64,000 nucleotides of DNA. Origin: Bradyrhizobium sp. CSA207. GTDB lineage: Bacteria; Pseudomonadota; Alphaproteobacteria; Rhizobiales; Xanthobacteraceae. The first letter of the stretch is position 1; each line of letters starts with the position of its first letter. The stretch lies in NCBI RefSeq assembly GCF_029051685.1, contig NZ_JAACFT010000035.1:28883-92882 (forward strand), written 5' to 3'. Position numbers and translations under genes: made by a program. Below are positions 26,103 through 34,887 of the stretch, piece after piece. The notes beneath the pieces are model-generated. The model was not told the DNA's origin, did no database searches, and saw only the letters and a program-made list of their open reading frames with translations.

Positions 26103-26189
26103 CGTCATTGCGAGCGCAGCGAAGCAATCCAGTCAGCCTCGGCTGAGACAGTCTGGATTGCTTCGTCGCAAGAGCTCCTCGCAATGACG
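26103..26189. repeat. intergenic inverted repeat, family F (copy 1)
   Basis: CATTGCGAGCGCAGCGAAGC then AATCCAG forms the left arm; CTGGATTGCTTCGTCGCAAG then CTCGCAATGACG the right. It sits between two convergent genes. A second copy is at 54160-54239. Confidence 0.88.
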
Positions 26190-26207
26190 AGCATGTGGTT
26201 AGCATCG

Positions 26208-27101
26208 TCACTTCGCCGCCACTGCCGTTCCTTCCGGCGGCAGGCTCGCCAGCAGCGCCTGCAATGTCGACAGCGTCGAATGATCCGCGACGCCATCGAG
26301 GCGCGCCGGGCGGAAATGGCGCTGGAAGGCGGTGACGACCTCCATCGTCGCAGCGTCGTATTTGCCGGTCAGCGGCACGCCGTAGCCATATCTGGCAAGC
26401 GCCTGCTGCAGGCTCAGCACCTCGTCGCTGATGGTGCCGAGCATCAGGCTCTCGCCGCGCACGACAGGTGCGGGCGTGACCCAATGGCCGACTCCGGAAT
26501 TGGCCAGCGAATGCCACGGAAATTTTTCGCCGGGGTCCTTTTTGCGCGCCGGCGCGACGTCGGAATGGCCGAGCACCCGGTGCGCCGGCACCTTGCGGCG
26601 GAGCATGATGCCGCGGCACAGCGCGATCACGGCTGCGATCTGGCGCAGCGGAAATTCCGGATAGCCCCAGTCATGGCCGCGATTGACGATCTCGATGCCG
26701 ATCGAGCAGGAGTTGATGTCGTCCTCGCCGGCCCAGGACGACATGCCGGCGTGCCAGGCGCGCTTGGCCTCCTGCACACATTGCACGATGCGACCGTCCT
26801 CGAGCACGACATAGTGCGCCGAGACCTCGGTGCCGGCGGAGCAGAGCCGCGCCAATGCGCCCTCGACGTCGGGCATGCCGGTATAGTGCAGCACGATCAT
26901 GTCGGGCTGCCGTCCCTTGTTGCGGTCGCCGTGGTTCGGCGAGGGGATGATGTCCGACACGATTGAGGAATCCGGGTCGAACGTCCGCATGATCGCCGCA
27001 GTCTTGGGAACCGGGAGAACGCGTTGACGCTTCGAGTCGGGTCCAGGTGGCGCGGGCGAACCGGGCGGCATAGGCAGCTCAAATCGGACGAGGGGAACCA
27101 T
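26208..27101 (-). CDS. N-acetylmuramoyl-L-alanine amidase (AmpD/AmiD type) with peptidoglycan-binding domain
   Basis: Cleaves the bond between MurNAc and the stem peptide. In 297 residues, an amidase_2 domain (about 50-200) keeps the AmpD-type zinc ligands H72 (VLHYTG), H179 (LGHSDVAP) and D189, with E137 and K187 as catalytic residues. A PG_binding_1 domain follows at about 222-290. No signal peptide is evident; Met38 is an alternative start. It is divergent from the dcw cluster, suggesting a role in cell-wall recycling or daughter-cell separation. Confidence 0.9.
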   Translation of the reverse strand: MVPLVRFELPMPPGSPAPPGPDSKRQRVLPVPKTAAIMRTFDPDSSIVSDIIPSPNHGDRNKGRQPDMIVLHYTGMPDVEGALARLCSAGTEVSAHYVVLEDGRIVQCVQEAKRAWHAGMSSWAGEDDINSCSIGIEIVNRGHDWGYPEFPLRQIAAVIALCRGIMLRRKVPAHRVLGHSDVAPARKKDPGEKFPWHSLANSGVGHWVTPAPVVRGESLMLGTISDEVLSLQQALARYGYGVPLTGKYDAATMEVVTAFQRHFRPARLDGVADHSTLSTLQALLASLPPEGTAVAAK

Positions 27102-27533
27102 GGGCCGTTAAAGCCCTCACTTTACTATTCCTTTACCCTCCCGCCGGCGCAATCGCGCGGGGCGGTTAACGGATGCATTTTGCGCCTTGTGTGTGGATGA
27201 AGCATCACCGGCTCGCGACCTTTTCCACTTGTAAGGAAACGATCAACGCTTTCTTAACGCTAAGGGCCGTTACTGAGAGGTGAAGAGCCGACCCGCGTCC
27301 GGAGGCGGCCAAAGCGTTTTTTGGCTCGAAATTCCATGGCTGCCCGACAAATTCCACTGGGAACACCGGGTTTGCTGCCCGGGACGACCGGGTTCGGCAG
27401 CCATGTTGGACAGGGGTTGGGTCGTGGAACCGCCGCGACGCGGAATAATTCGAGGCGTAATGGGCTTGCTCGCCCCCAATTTGATATGGACGTTCGTTCG
27501 GACGTCCACTTGGGCGCTCGGCAGGCGTGCCGC
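27102..27533. promoter_or_regulatory. 432-base divergent gap upstream of the dcw operon; structured leader, no mraZ
   Basis: This region must hold the promoters for the amidase and for the dcw operon. The usual mraZ gene is absent. A hairpin with arms CATGGCTGCC (27335-27344) and GGCAGCCATG (27396-27405) encloses three short elements, CCGGG (27366-27370), CCCGG (27378-27382) and CCGGG (27388-27392). The middle element can pair with either neighbour, giving two exclusive folds. The frame of rsmH stays open upstream to 27321 but the sequence there does not look like a protein. Confidence 0.45.
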
Positions 27534-28523
27534 ATGAGCTCGGTTCCGCATATCCCCGTCCTTGGCCGCGAGGCCATCGACCATCTCGCACCGCGCGAGG
27601 GCGGCATCTATGTCGATGCCACTTTTGGCGGCGGCGGCTACAGCCGCGCCATCCTCGACGTGCCGGGAACCCGTCTGATCGCGATTGATCGCGACCGCAC
27701 CGCGATCGCTGATGGTGCCGAGCTGGTCGAGCGCTCCGCTGGCCGGCTGACGCTGGTCGAGGACCGCTTTTCGAACCTTGATGAGGTCTGCGCGGCGCAA
27801 GGTGTCGACGTCGTCGACGGCGTCGTGATGGACGTCGGCGTCTCCTCGATGCAGCTCGACCAGGCTGGTCGCGGGTTCTCGTTCCGCCTCGATGGTCCGC
27901 TCGACATGCGGATGGGGCAGTCGGGGCCGACCGCGGCCGACGTTGTCGCGCGCGCCTCGGAAGCCGATCTCGCCGACATCATCTATCTCTTCGGCGAGGA
28001 GCGGCATTCGCGCCGCGTCGCCCGCGCCATCGTGGCGGACCGACAAGAGACGCCGTTCACGACCACGCGCGCGCTCGCCGATCTCGTCGCCAGGGTGGTT
28101 CGTTCAAAGCCCGGGGACATCCACCCCGCGACGCGGACGTTCCAGGCCCTGCGCATCTTCGTCAACGAAGAACTCGAGGAGCTCCAGACCGCGCTGGCGG
28201 CAGCCGAACGCGTGCTGCGGCCCGGCGGCCGGCTCGTGGTGGTCTCGTTCCACTCGCTGGAAGACCGCATCGTCAAGAATTTTCTCACCTCACGTTCCAG
28301 GACCGGCGGCGGCTCGCGTCATCTGCCGGAAATGGGGCAGACAGCACCGAGTTTCCAGCTTCTGACGCGGCGGCCGGTGATCGCAGGCGAAGAGGAAGTT
28401 GCGCACAATCCGCGGGCCCGTTCCGCCAAGCTTCGTGCCGCCGAGCGTACGGCTGCGCCCGCGCATGACGACGGCGAGCCGTCGTCATGGCCAAGACTCT
28501 CCAACGTGATGAGGGGTGGCTAG
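27534..28523 (+). CDS. rsmH: 16S rRNA (cytosine-1402 N4) methyltransferase
   Basis: RsmH (MraW) methylates C1402 in the ribosomal P site and is the first gene of the dcw operon here. The 329-residue protein begins SSVPHIPVLGREAIDHLAPR, which fixes the ATG at 27534. The SAM pocket is YVDATFGGGGYSRAIL (about 24-39) and the family motif RGFSFRLDGPLDMRM lies near 115. The C-terminus has RLVVVSFHSLEDRIVKNFL. It ends three bases before the ftsL start. Confidence 0.96.
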   Translation: MSSVPHIPVLGREAIDHLAPREGGIYVDATFGGGGYSRAILDVPGTRLIAIDRDRTAIADGAELVERSAGRLTLVEDRFSNLDEVCAAQGVDVVDGVVMDVGVSSMQLDQAGRGFSFRLDGPLDMRMGQSGPTAADVVARASEADLADIIYLFGEERHSRRVARAIVADRQETPFTTTRALADLVARVVRSKPGDIHPATRTFQALRIFVNEELEELQTALAAAERVLRPGGRLVVVSFHSLEDRIVKNFLTSRSRTGGGSRHLPEMGQTAPSFQLLTRRPVIAGEEEVAHNPRARSAKLRAAERTAAPAHDDGEPSSWPRLSNVMRGG

Positions 28524-28526
28524 CGC

Positions 28527-28919
28527 ATGCGCATCATCCACCTCCTCGTCATCGGCGCGCTGATCTTCGCGGCCGCCTATGTCTACCGGATCAAGATGGA
28601 TTCCACGGCCCGCACCGAGAGGGTGCTGCGGTTGCATGCGGAGATCCGCGAGCAGCGCGACGCCATCGCGGCGCTGCGGTCCGAATGGGCCAAGCTCGAT
28701 GCGCCGCTGCGCCTGCAAGGCCTCGCCGAGCGGCATCTGCCGCTGAAGCCGATCAATGCGACGCAATATGACTCATTGAAGAACCTGCCGGAGCGTCCGC
28801 CGCGGATGTTCAGGCCAGGCGAGCCCGATCCGATCGGGTCCATGATCAACACCATCGAAGCCGCGAGCGATCCGGATACGGTGACGGGTTCGGTGCCTCA
28901 GCCCGAGGACAAGCAATGA
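28527..28919 (+). CDS. ftsL: cell division protein FtsL
   Basis: A 130-residue bitopic protein that joins FtsB and FtsQ at the septum and helps activate FtsW-FtsI. One membrane span covers residues 3-20, followed by a leucine-zipper-like coiled coil (about 28-62: RVLRLHAEIREQRDAIAALR). The C-terminus is Pro-rich. Sequence is poorly conserved in this family, so gene position (rsmH to ftsI) carries much of the weight. Its stop overlaps ftsI by four bases (ATGA). Confidence 0.9.
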   Translation: MRIIHLLVIGALIFAAAYVYRIKMDSTARTERVLRLHAEIREQRDAIAALRSEWAKLDAPLRLQGLAERHLPLKPINATQYDSLKNLPERPPRMFRPGEPDPIGSMINTIEAASDPDTVTGSVPQPEDKQ

Positions 28920-30670
28920 GTGCTGCAACTCCGGCCAAGCCTGTTGAGAAATCAAATGAGCCCTGGCGGCAGCGGCTGATCCGCAGCCTGCTCTACGGGC
29001 GCAATGTCGACCGTGCCGCGAAGGCGCGCGCGCGCGTCGGGCTGGCGATCCTCGCCTTCGCCGGGGTCTACGCGCTGATCGGCGGCCGCCTCGTGATGTT
29101 TGCGATCGGCGCCGACGCCCACGGCGCGCGGCGCGCCGCGGCGCAGGAGGTGGTCGCGACCGCGCGGCCCGACATCGTCGATCGCAACGGCGCGATCCTC
29201 GCAACCGACGTCAAGGCGTCGAGCCTGTTCGGCGAGCCGCGCCGCATCATCGACAAGGACGAAGCCATCGAGCTGCTGACCGCGACCGTGCCCGACCTCG
29301 ACGAGGCCGAGGTGCGCGAGCGCCTGAAGACGCGCAAGGGCTTTGTCTGGCTCAAGCGCGAGATCACGCCGAAGCAGCAGCAGGACATCCACAAGCTCGG
29401 CATTCCCGGCATCGGCTTCCTGCGCGAAAACAAGCGCGTCTATCCGACCGGCAACGAGGTCGCCCACCTCATCGGTCTGGTCAACATTGACAACCAGGGC
29501 ATCGCCGGCATGGAGAAGTGGCTCGACAATCAAGGGCTCGCCGATCTGCATCGCGCCGGCTTTGCCACCGACCGGCTGCAAAAGCCGATCGAACTCTCGG
29601 TGGACCTGCGCGTCGAGCATGCGCTGCGCGACGAGCTCTTGAAGGCCAAGGAGAAGTACCACACCAAGGCCGCCTCCGGCATCGTCTCCAACGTCAAGAC
29701 CGGCGAGATCGTTGCGATGGTCTCGCTGCCTGACTTCGATCCCAACAGTCCGAAGGAAGCGCACGACCCCGATCGCATCAATCGCCTGACCACCGGCGTC
29801 TACGAGATGGGCTCGACCTTCAAGGCGTTCACGCTGGCGATGGCGCTCGATTCCGGAAAGATCAATCTGAACTCGTCGTGGGATGCGCGCGGAAACCTGC
29901 ACTACGGCAAATTCACCATCCACGACAGCCACTCGCTCGGACGCTTCATCAACACCAAGGAAGTGTTCACCTACTCGTCCAACATCGGTGCTGCGCGGAT
30001 CGCGCTTAGCCAGGGCGTCGAGGCGCACAAGGCCTTCCTCGCCAAGATGGGCCAATTGACGCGGCTGCGCACCGAACTCCCCGAGAGCGCGGCTCCGCTG
30101 GTACCGCGCCGCTGGAGTGAGCTGAACACGGTTACCGTCGCGTTCGGTCAGGGCCTGTCCGTGGCGCCCCTCCAGGCAGTGATGGGCATCAACGCCCTGG
30201 TGAACGGCGGCTATCTCATTCCTCCGACTTTCATGAAGCGCAGCGAAGCGGAAGCGGCGGCGCTGGCCAAACGCGTGATCAAGCAGGAGACCAGCGACAA
30301 GATGCGGTTCCTGATGCGGCTCAATGCCGAGATCGGTACCGCCAAGACCGCCGACATCAAGGGCTATTACGTCGGCGGCAAGACCGGCACGTCCGAGAAG
30401 GTCATCAACGGCCGTTATGCCAAGAAGCGGGTGCTCAACTCCTTTACCGCGATCATGCCCTGCGACGATCCGAAGTATCAGATCCTCGTGATGCTGGACG
30501 AGCCGCAGTCGCTGCCGGAGACCCACGGCTTCATCACCTCGGGCTGGAACGCGGTGCCCACGGGCGGCAAGGTGATCGAGCGGATCGCACCGCTTTTGGG
30601 CGTCGAGCCGCGCTTCGACCTGCCGCCGTCCGAGCGCCTTATTCTTGCAGCATCCAGAGCAACCCAGTAA
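28916..30670 (+). CDS. ftsI: septal peptidoglycan transpeptidase FtsI (PBP3)
   Basis: A class B penicillin-binding protein of 584 residues that crosslinks septal peptidoglycan. One membrane span (about 41-64) anchors it. The non-catalytic domain covers about 85-220. The transpeptidase motifs are complete: active-site S300-T-F-K303, SSN at 354-356 and K489-T-G-T492. It overlaps ftsL and is followed by murE after 80 bases. Confidence 0.97.
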   Translation: MSAATPAKPVEKSNEPWRQRLIRSLLYGRNVDRAAKARARVGLAILAFAGVYALIGGRLVMFAIGADAHGARRAAAQEVVATARPDIVDRNGAILATDVKASSLFGEPRRIIDKDEAIELLTATVPDLDEAEVRERLKTRKGFVWLKREITPKQQQDIHKLGIPGIGFLRENKRVYPTGNEVAHLIGLVNIDNQGIAGMEKWLDNQGLADLHRAGFATDRLQKPIELSVDLRVEHALRDELLKAKEKYHTKAASGIVSNVKTGEIVAMVSLPDFDPNSPKEAHDPDRINRLTTGVYEMGSTFKAFTLAMALDSGKINLNSSWDARGNLHYGKFTIHDSHSLGRFINTKEVFTYSSNIGAARIALSQGVEAHKAFLAKMGQLTRLRTELPESAAPLVPRRWSELNTVTVAFGQGLSVAPLQAVMGINALVNGGYLIPPTFMKRSEAEAAALAKRVIKQETSDKMRFLMRLNAEIGTAKTADIKGYYVGGKTGTSEKVINGRYAKKRVLNSFTAIMPCDDPKYQILVMLDEPQSLPETHGFITSGWNAVPTGGKVIERIAPLLGVEPRFDLPPSERLILAASRATQ

Positions 30671-30750
30671 TCAACGGGTAGCCCGTCGCCGGTGCTGAGT
30701 CGGTATTTTACAACGATTCGGCTTTCCCGCGCGGCATCGACTGGAAGACC

Positions 30751-32223
30751 ATGAAACTGCGCGATCTCCTTGGCCAAGATCTGCTTGGCAATGATGCCGC
30801 GATCGAGCCCGCTGCTGCCGCGCTCGATGTGACCGGGCTTGCGCTCGACAGTCGCGCGGTCAGGCAGGGCGACGCTTTCTTCGCACTCGCGGGCAGCAAG
30901 ACCGACGGCGCGCGCTTCATCGATGCGGCCGTTGCTGCAGGTGCGATCGCCATTGTCGGCGACCATCCGCCGGCGGGCTGCAAGGTGCCGTTCGTCAGCG
31001 TCGCCAATCCGCGCCGCGCGCTGGCGCTGGCCGCTGCGAAATTCTTTCCCAAGCAGCCCGCGACCATTGCCGCGGTGACCGGCACCAGCGGCAAGACGTC
31101 AGTCGCCGCGTTCACGCGGCAGATCTGGGAGCGGCTCGGGCATGTCTCCGCCAGCATCGGCACCATCGGCCTGGTTTCGCCGAAGCGTACGGTCTATGGC
31201 TCGTTGACGACGCCAGATCCGATCGCCCTGCACCGGCAGCTGGATGAGATCGCGCGCGACGGCGTCACGCATCTCGCGTTCGAGGCGTCTTCGCACGGGC
31301 TCGATCAGTATCGTCTCGACGGCGTGCGCGTCTCCGCTGGCGGCTTCACCAATCTCTCGCGCGATCATATGGATTACCATCCGACCGTCGCGCATTACCT
31401 GGCCGCAAAACTCAGGCTGTTCCGCGAACTGGTTCCACCGGGCGGCGCCGCGGTGATTTCCGCCGATCATGACTGCTCGGCTGAAGTTGTCGAGGCGGCG
31501 AAAACGCGCGGCCTGCGCGTGATGGCGGTCGGCCGCAATGGCGATGGAGCAGGCGAGGGCATTCGTCTCGTCGATGCCGCGGTCGAGGGTTTCTCGCAAG
31601 TGCTTGCGCTCGAACATCGCGGCGAGCGGTATTCGATCCGGCTGCCGCTGGTCGGCGAATTCCAGATCGAGAACGCGCTGGTGTCGGCCGGCCTTGCGAT
31701 CGGCACCGGCAGCGATGCGGCGAATGTGTTTGCGAGCCTCGAACATCTCGAAGGCGCCAAGGGCCGGCTGGAGCGCGTCGGCGAGCGCAACGGCGCGCCG
31801 ATCTTTGTCGATTACGCCCACAAGCCCGATGCGCTGGTGAAGGCGCTGCAGGCGCTGCGCCCTTACGCCAGGCGAAGGCTGATCGTCGTGTTCGGCGCTG
31901 GCGGCGATCGCGATGCCGGCAAGCGGCCGATCATGGGCGCGATCGCGGCGGAGAACGCCGACGGTGTCATCATCACCGATGACAATCCGCGCAGCGAGCA
32001 GCCGGAAGCCATTCGCGCCGCAATCCTTGCCACCGCAAAGGGCGCGCGCGAAATCGGCGACCGCGCTGCGGCGATCCGCACCGCGATCGATGAACTGCAA
32101 GAAGGCGATGCGCTGCTCGTCGCCGGCAAGGGCCACGAGACCGGGCAGATCGTCGGCGGCCAGGTGCTGCCCTTCAGTGATCACGAGGCGGTCGCCGCCG
32201 CATTAGCGTCGAGGGTTGCATGA
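30751..32223 (+). CDS. murE: UDP-MurNAc-tripeptide ligase, meso-DAP adding
   Basis: Adds meso-diaminopimelate to UDP-MurNAc-L-Ala-D-Glu in the cytoplasm. The 490-residue enzyme has the ATP loop GTSGKT (111-116), the carbamate-lysine region near 220 and the DNPR motif at 411-414, which specifies meso-DAP over lysine. All three Mur ligase domains are present. It overlaps murF by four bases (ATGA). Confidence 0.97.
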   Translation: MKLRDLLGQDLLGNDAAIEPAAAALDVTGLALDSRAVRQGDAFFALAGSKTDGARFIDAAVAAGAIAIVGDHPPAGCKVPFVSVANPRRALALAAAKFFPKQPATIAAVTGTSGKTSVAAFTRQIWERLGHVSASIGTIGLVSPKRTVYGSLTTPDPIALHRQLDEIARDGVTHLAFEASSHGLDQYRLDGVRVSAGGFTNLSRDHMDYHPTVAHYLAAKLRLFRELVPPGGAAVISADHDCSAEVVEAAKTRGLRVMAVGRNGDGAGEGIRLVDAAVEGFSQVLALEHRGERYSIRLPLVGEFQIENALVSAGLAIGTGSDAANVFASLEHLEGAKGRLERVGERNGAPIFVDYAHKPDALVKALQALRPYARRRLIVVFGAGGDRDAGKRPIMGAIAAENADGVIITDDNPRSEQPEAIRAAILATAKGAREIGDRAAAIRTAIDELQEGDALLVAGKGHETGQIVGGQVLPFSDHEAVAAALASRVA

Positions 32224-33599
32224 GTAGGCCACTATGGACGATTGCCGAAGTGGCGCGTGCGCTGGGTGTTGCCGGAACATTCCCGGACACGAGCATCGAC
32301 CTCGTCACCCAGGACAGCCGGCTGGTGAAGCCGGGCAGCCTGTTCGTCGCGCTCAGCGGGACGCCGAGCGGCGGCTTCGTCTCGGCCTTCGCCAGTGCGC
32401 GTGACGGATGGGAGTTCGCGGACAAGGCCGAAGCCTCCGGCGCGGCCGCGATGATCGTGCCGCACGAGATCGCCGGCATCCGCATCCCGCAACTCATCGT
32501 GAAGGACACGCTGATCGACGGCCTCTGGAGCCTCGCACGCGCCGCGCGCGGGCGCTTCAACGGGCCGGTGATCGGCCTGACCGGCAGCGCCGGCAAGACC
32601 AGCACCAAGGAATTTCTGGCGGCCTATCCGAACGCCTATGCGAGCCCGTCGAGCTTCAACAATTTTTGGGGCGTGCCGCTGACGCTGTGCAACGCCAGGC
32701 CCGATGCGAGCCTCTGGGTCGTCGAGATGGGCATGAACCAGCGAGGCGAGATCGCGCGGCTCAGCGAATTGACGCGGCCGACGGTGGCGCTCGTCGTCAA
32801 CGTCCAGCCGGTGCATCTGGAAAAGCTCGGCTCGCTCGAAGCGATCCGCCGCGAGAAGGTCTCGATCGCACTCGGCTTGCCCCCGGACGGCGTGCTGGTG
32901 CTGCCGGCCGGGATCAAGGCGTCCGAATGGAAGGGCAAGGTCATACGCTTCGGCGAGAATGCCGAGGTGCACGAGATCACGCACGCCCCGCATGGCGAGA
33001 GCTGGCAAGTCGTTGCCGGGATCGGCAAGAAGGAGCTCGCATTCAGCCTGACGCCGGGTGCGCCGCACCGCGTTCAGAATGCGCTGGCCGCGCTTGCCGC
33101 GATCCGTGCGGCGAATCTCGATCCGGCGACGCTCGCGATCAAGCTCGACCGGGTCGGCATCATGACCGGCCGCGGCGTCGAGCAGGCGGTCGGCGGCGTT
33201 ACCGTGATCGACGACAGTTTTAACGGCAATCCGGCCAGCGTGGCTGCTGCTCTGCAAAGCCTTCAGGCGCGTCACGTGAGCGATGGCCGCCGCATTGCGG
33301 TGCTCGGCGACATGCTGGAATTGGGCGATGACGCACCAAGCTATCACACCGGCCTCGCCAGGCATCTCGCAGGGATCGACGGCGTCTTTTGCGTCGGGCC
33401 GCTGATGCGCCAACTCTACGACGTGCTGCCGGCCGGCAAAGCCCTCGGCTGGCACGACGATCCCGCCACGCTGAGGCCGAATGACGTCGCAGGCCTGCTG
33501 AAGGCAGGCGACGTCGTGGTTGTCAAGGGCAGCAAGAAGATGTTCTGGGTCAACAAGTTTGTGCCGGCCCTAGTGGCCGCCTTGCAGGCAAAGGCGTAA
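32220..33599 (+). CDS. murF: UDP-MurNAc-tripeptide D-Ala-D-Ala ligase
   Basis: Attaches D-Ala-D-Ala to complete the UDP-MurNAc-pentapeptide. The 459-residue protein has the ATP loop GSAGKTS (122-128), the family motif SSFNNFWGVPLTL and the C-terminal NGNPAS and VLGDMLELG segments. Translation is coupled to murE through the ATGA overlap. A 177-base gap without a credible gene separates it from mraY. Confidence 0.97.
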   Translation: MSRPLWTIAEVARALGVAGTFPDTSIDLVTQDSRLVKPGSLFVALSGTPSGGFVSAFASARDGWEFADKAEASGAAAMIVPHEIAGIRIPQLIVKDTLIDGLWSLARAARGRFNGPVIGLTGSAGKTSTKEFLAAYPNAYASPSSFNNFWGVPLTLCNARPDASLWVVEMGMNQRGEIARLSELTRPTVALVVNVQPVHLEKLGSLEAIRREKVSIALGLPPDGVLVLPAGIKASEWKGKVIRFGENAEVHEITHAPHGESWQVVAGIGKKELAFSLTPGAPHRVQNALAALAAIRAANLDPATLAIKLDRVGIMTGRGVEQAVGGVTVIDDSFNGNPASVAAALQSLQARHVSDGRRIAVLGDMLELGDDAPSYHTGLARHLAGIDGVFCVGPLMRQLYDVLPAGKALGWHDDPATLRPNDVAGLLKAGDVVVVKGSKKMFWVNKFVPALVAALQAKA

Positions 33600-33776
33600 A
33601 CTGCTTGGAAGGCGCTGTTCCATATCCCACCCTTTGCGGCGCGAAGCCGTCCGGTTTCTTAGAGGTCGCCCGACCCATGACCAAGACCTGCGAAACCAAG
33701 ACCAGCGAATGCGCGTGAGGCACGTGAGGCCGGTCAAGGCCAAGCTCGCGTGCAAATGCGCCACAGGACCTTCTGA

Positions 33777-34880
33777 ATGTTTTACTGGCTGATCGAGCTC
33801 TCCAACACATTTCCGGGCTTCGGTGCGGTTCGCACCTTCCTCAACGTCTTCCGTTATATCACCTTCCGCACCGGCGGTGCCGTCGTCACCGGCGCGCTGT
33901 TCGTGTTCCTGTTCGGGCCCTGGATCATCGATCACTTGCGCATCCGCCAGGGCAAGGGCCAGCCGATCCGGGCTGACGGCCCGCAATCGCATCTCAGCAA
34001 GAAGGGCACGCCCACCATGGGCGGTCTGATGATCCTGTCCGGCCTCACGGTCGGCACGGTACTGTGGGCCAATCCGCTCAACCCCTACGTCTGGATCGTG
34101 CTCGCGGTGACGCTCGGCTTTGGCTTCGTCGGTTTCTATGACGATTATCTCAAGGTGACCAAGCAGACCACGACCGGGTTCGGCGGCAAGCTTCGCCTGC
34201 TGATCGAGGCGGTCATCGCGCTGGCCGCCTGCTATGCGCTGGTGCGGCTGAATCGCGATCCCGCGTCGACTGCACTGACGATTCCTTTTCTCAAGGATAC
34301 GGTGCTGCATTTCGGCTGGTTCTTCGTCGTCTTTGGCGCCTTCGTCATTGTCGGCGCCGGCAATGCGGTGAACCTCACCGATGGTCTCGACGGCCTCGCC
34401 ATCGTGCCCGTGATGATCGCGACCGCGAGCTTTGCGATGATCGCCTATCTCGCCGGCAACGCGGTGTTCGCCGACTATCTCCAGATCAAATATGTCGCCG
34501 GCACTGGCGAGCTCGCGGTGCTGTGCGGCGCGCTGCTCGGGGCCGGGCTCGGCTTCCTCTGGTTCAACGCTCCGCCGGCCTCGATCTTCATGGGCGATAC
34601 CGGCTCGCTCGCGCTCGGCGGCATGCTGGGCGCGATTGCGGTCGCGGTGAAGCATGAGATCGTGCTCGCGGTGATTGGTGGTCTGTTCGTGCTGGAGGCG
34701 GTCTCCGTCATCGTGCAGGTGGTGTCGTTCAAGTTCACCGGAAAGCGCATCTTCCGCATGGCGCCGATCCACCACCATTTCGAGCAGCTGGGCTGGACCG
34801 AGCCGCAGATCGTGATCCGCTTCTGGATCATTTCGGTGATGCTGGCGCTTGCCGGCCTGTCGACGCTGAAGCTGCGGTGA
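33777..34880 (+). CDS. mraY: phospho-MurNAc-pentapeptide transferase
   Basis: Moves phospho-MurNAc-pentapeptide to undecaprenyl phosphate, giving lipid I at the inner membrane. The 367-residue protein has about ten spans. Family motifs are TPTMGGLMIL, the acidic FYDDYLKV and NLTDGLDGLAI clusters that bind Mg2+, and the cytoplasmic APIHHHFEQLGWTE loop. It is followed by murD after seven bases. Confidence 0.97.
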   Translation: MFYWLIELSNTFPGFGAVRTFLNVFRYITFRTGGAVVTGALFVFLFGPWIIDHLRIRQGKGQPIRADGPQSHLSKKGTPTMGGLMILSGLTVGTVLWANPLNPYVWIVLAVTLGFGFVGFYDDYLKVTKQTTTGFGGKLRLLIEAVIALAACYALVRLNRDPASTALTIPFLKDTVLHFGWFFVVFGAFVIVGAGNAVNLTDGLDGLAIVPVMIATASFAMIAYLAGNAVFADYLQIKYVAGTGELAVLCGALLGAGLGFLWFNAPPASIFMGDTGSLALGGMLGAIAVAVKHEIVLAVIGGLFVLEAVSVIVQVVSFKFTGKRIFRMAPIHHHFEQLGWTEPQIVIRFWIISVMLALAGLSTLKLR

Positions 34881-34887
34881 TCGATCG

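Noticed and set aside
27321..27533. N-terminal extension of rsmH by 71 codons
   Set aside because: RsmH proteins begin at the HIPVLGREAI region, and the upstream translation lacks any recognisable family sequence.
27102..27533. Search for mraZ or an mraZ remnant
   Set aside because: No frame shows the paired MraZ/AbrB-type motifs on either strand.
33600..33776. Short frame of 13 codons (from ATGACCAAGACC near 33677) between murF and mraY
   Set aside because: Too short, with no ribosome site and no sign of conservation that can be judged here.
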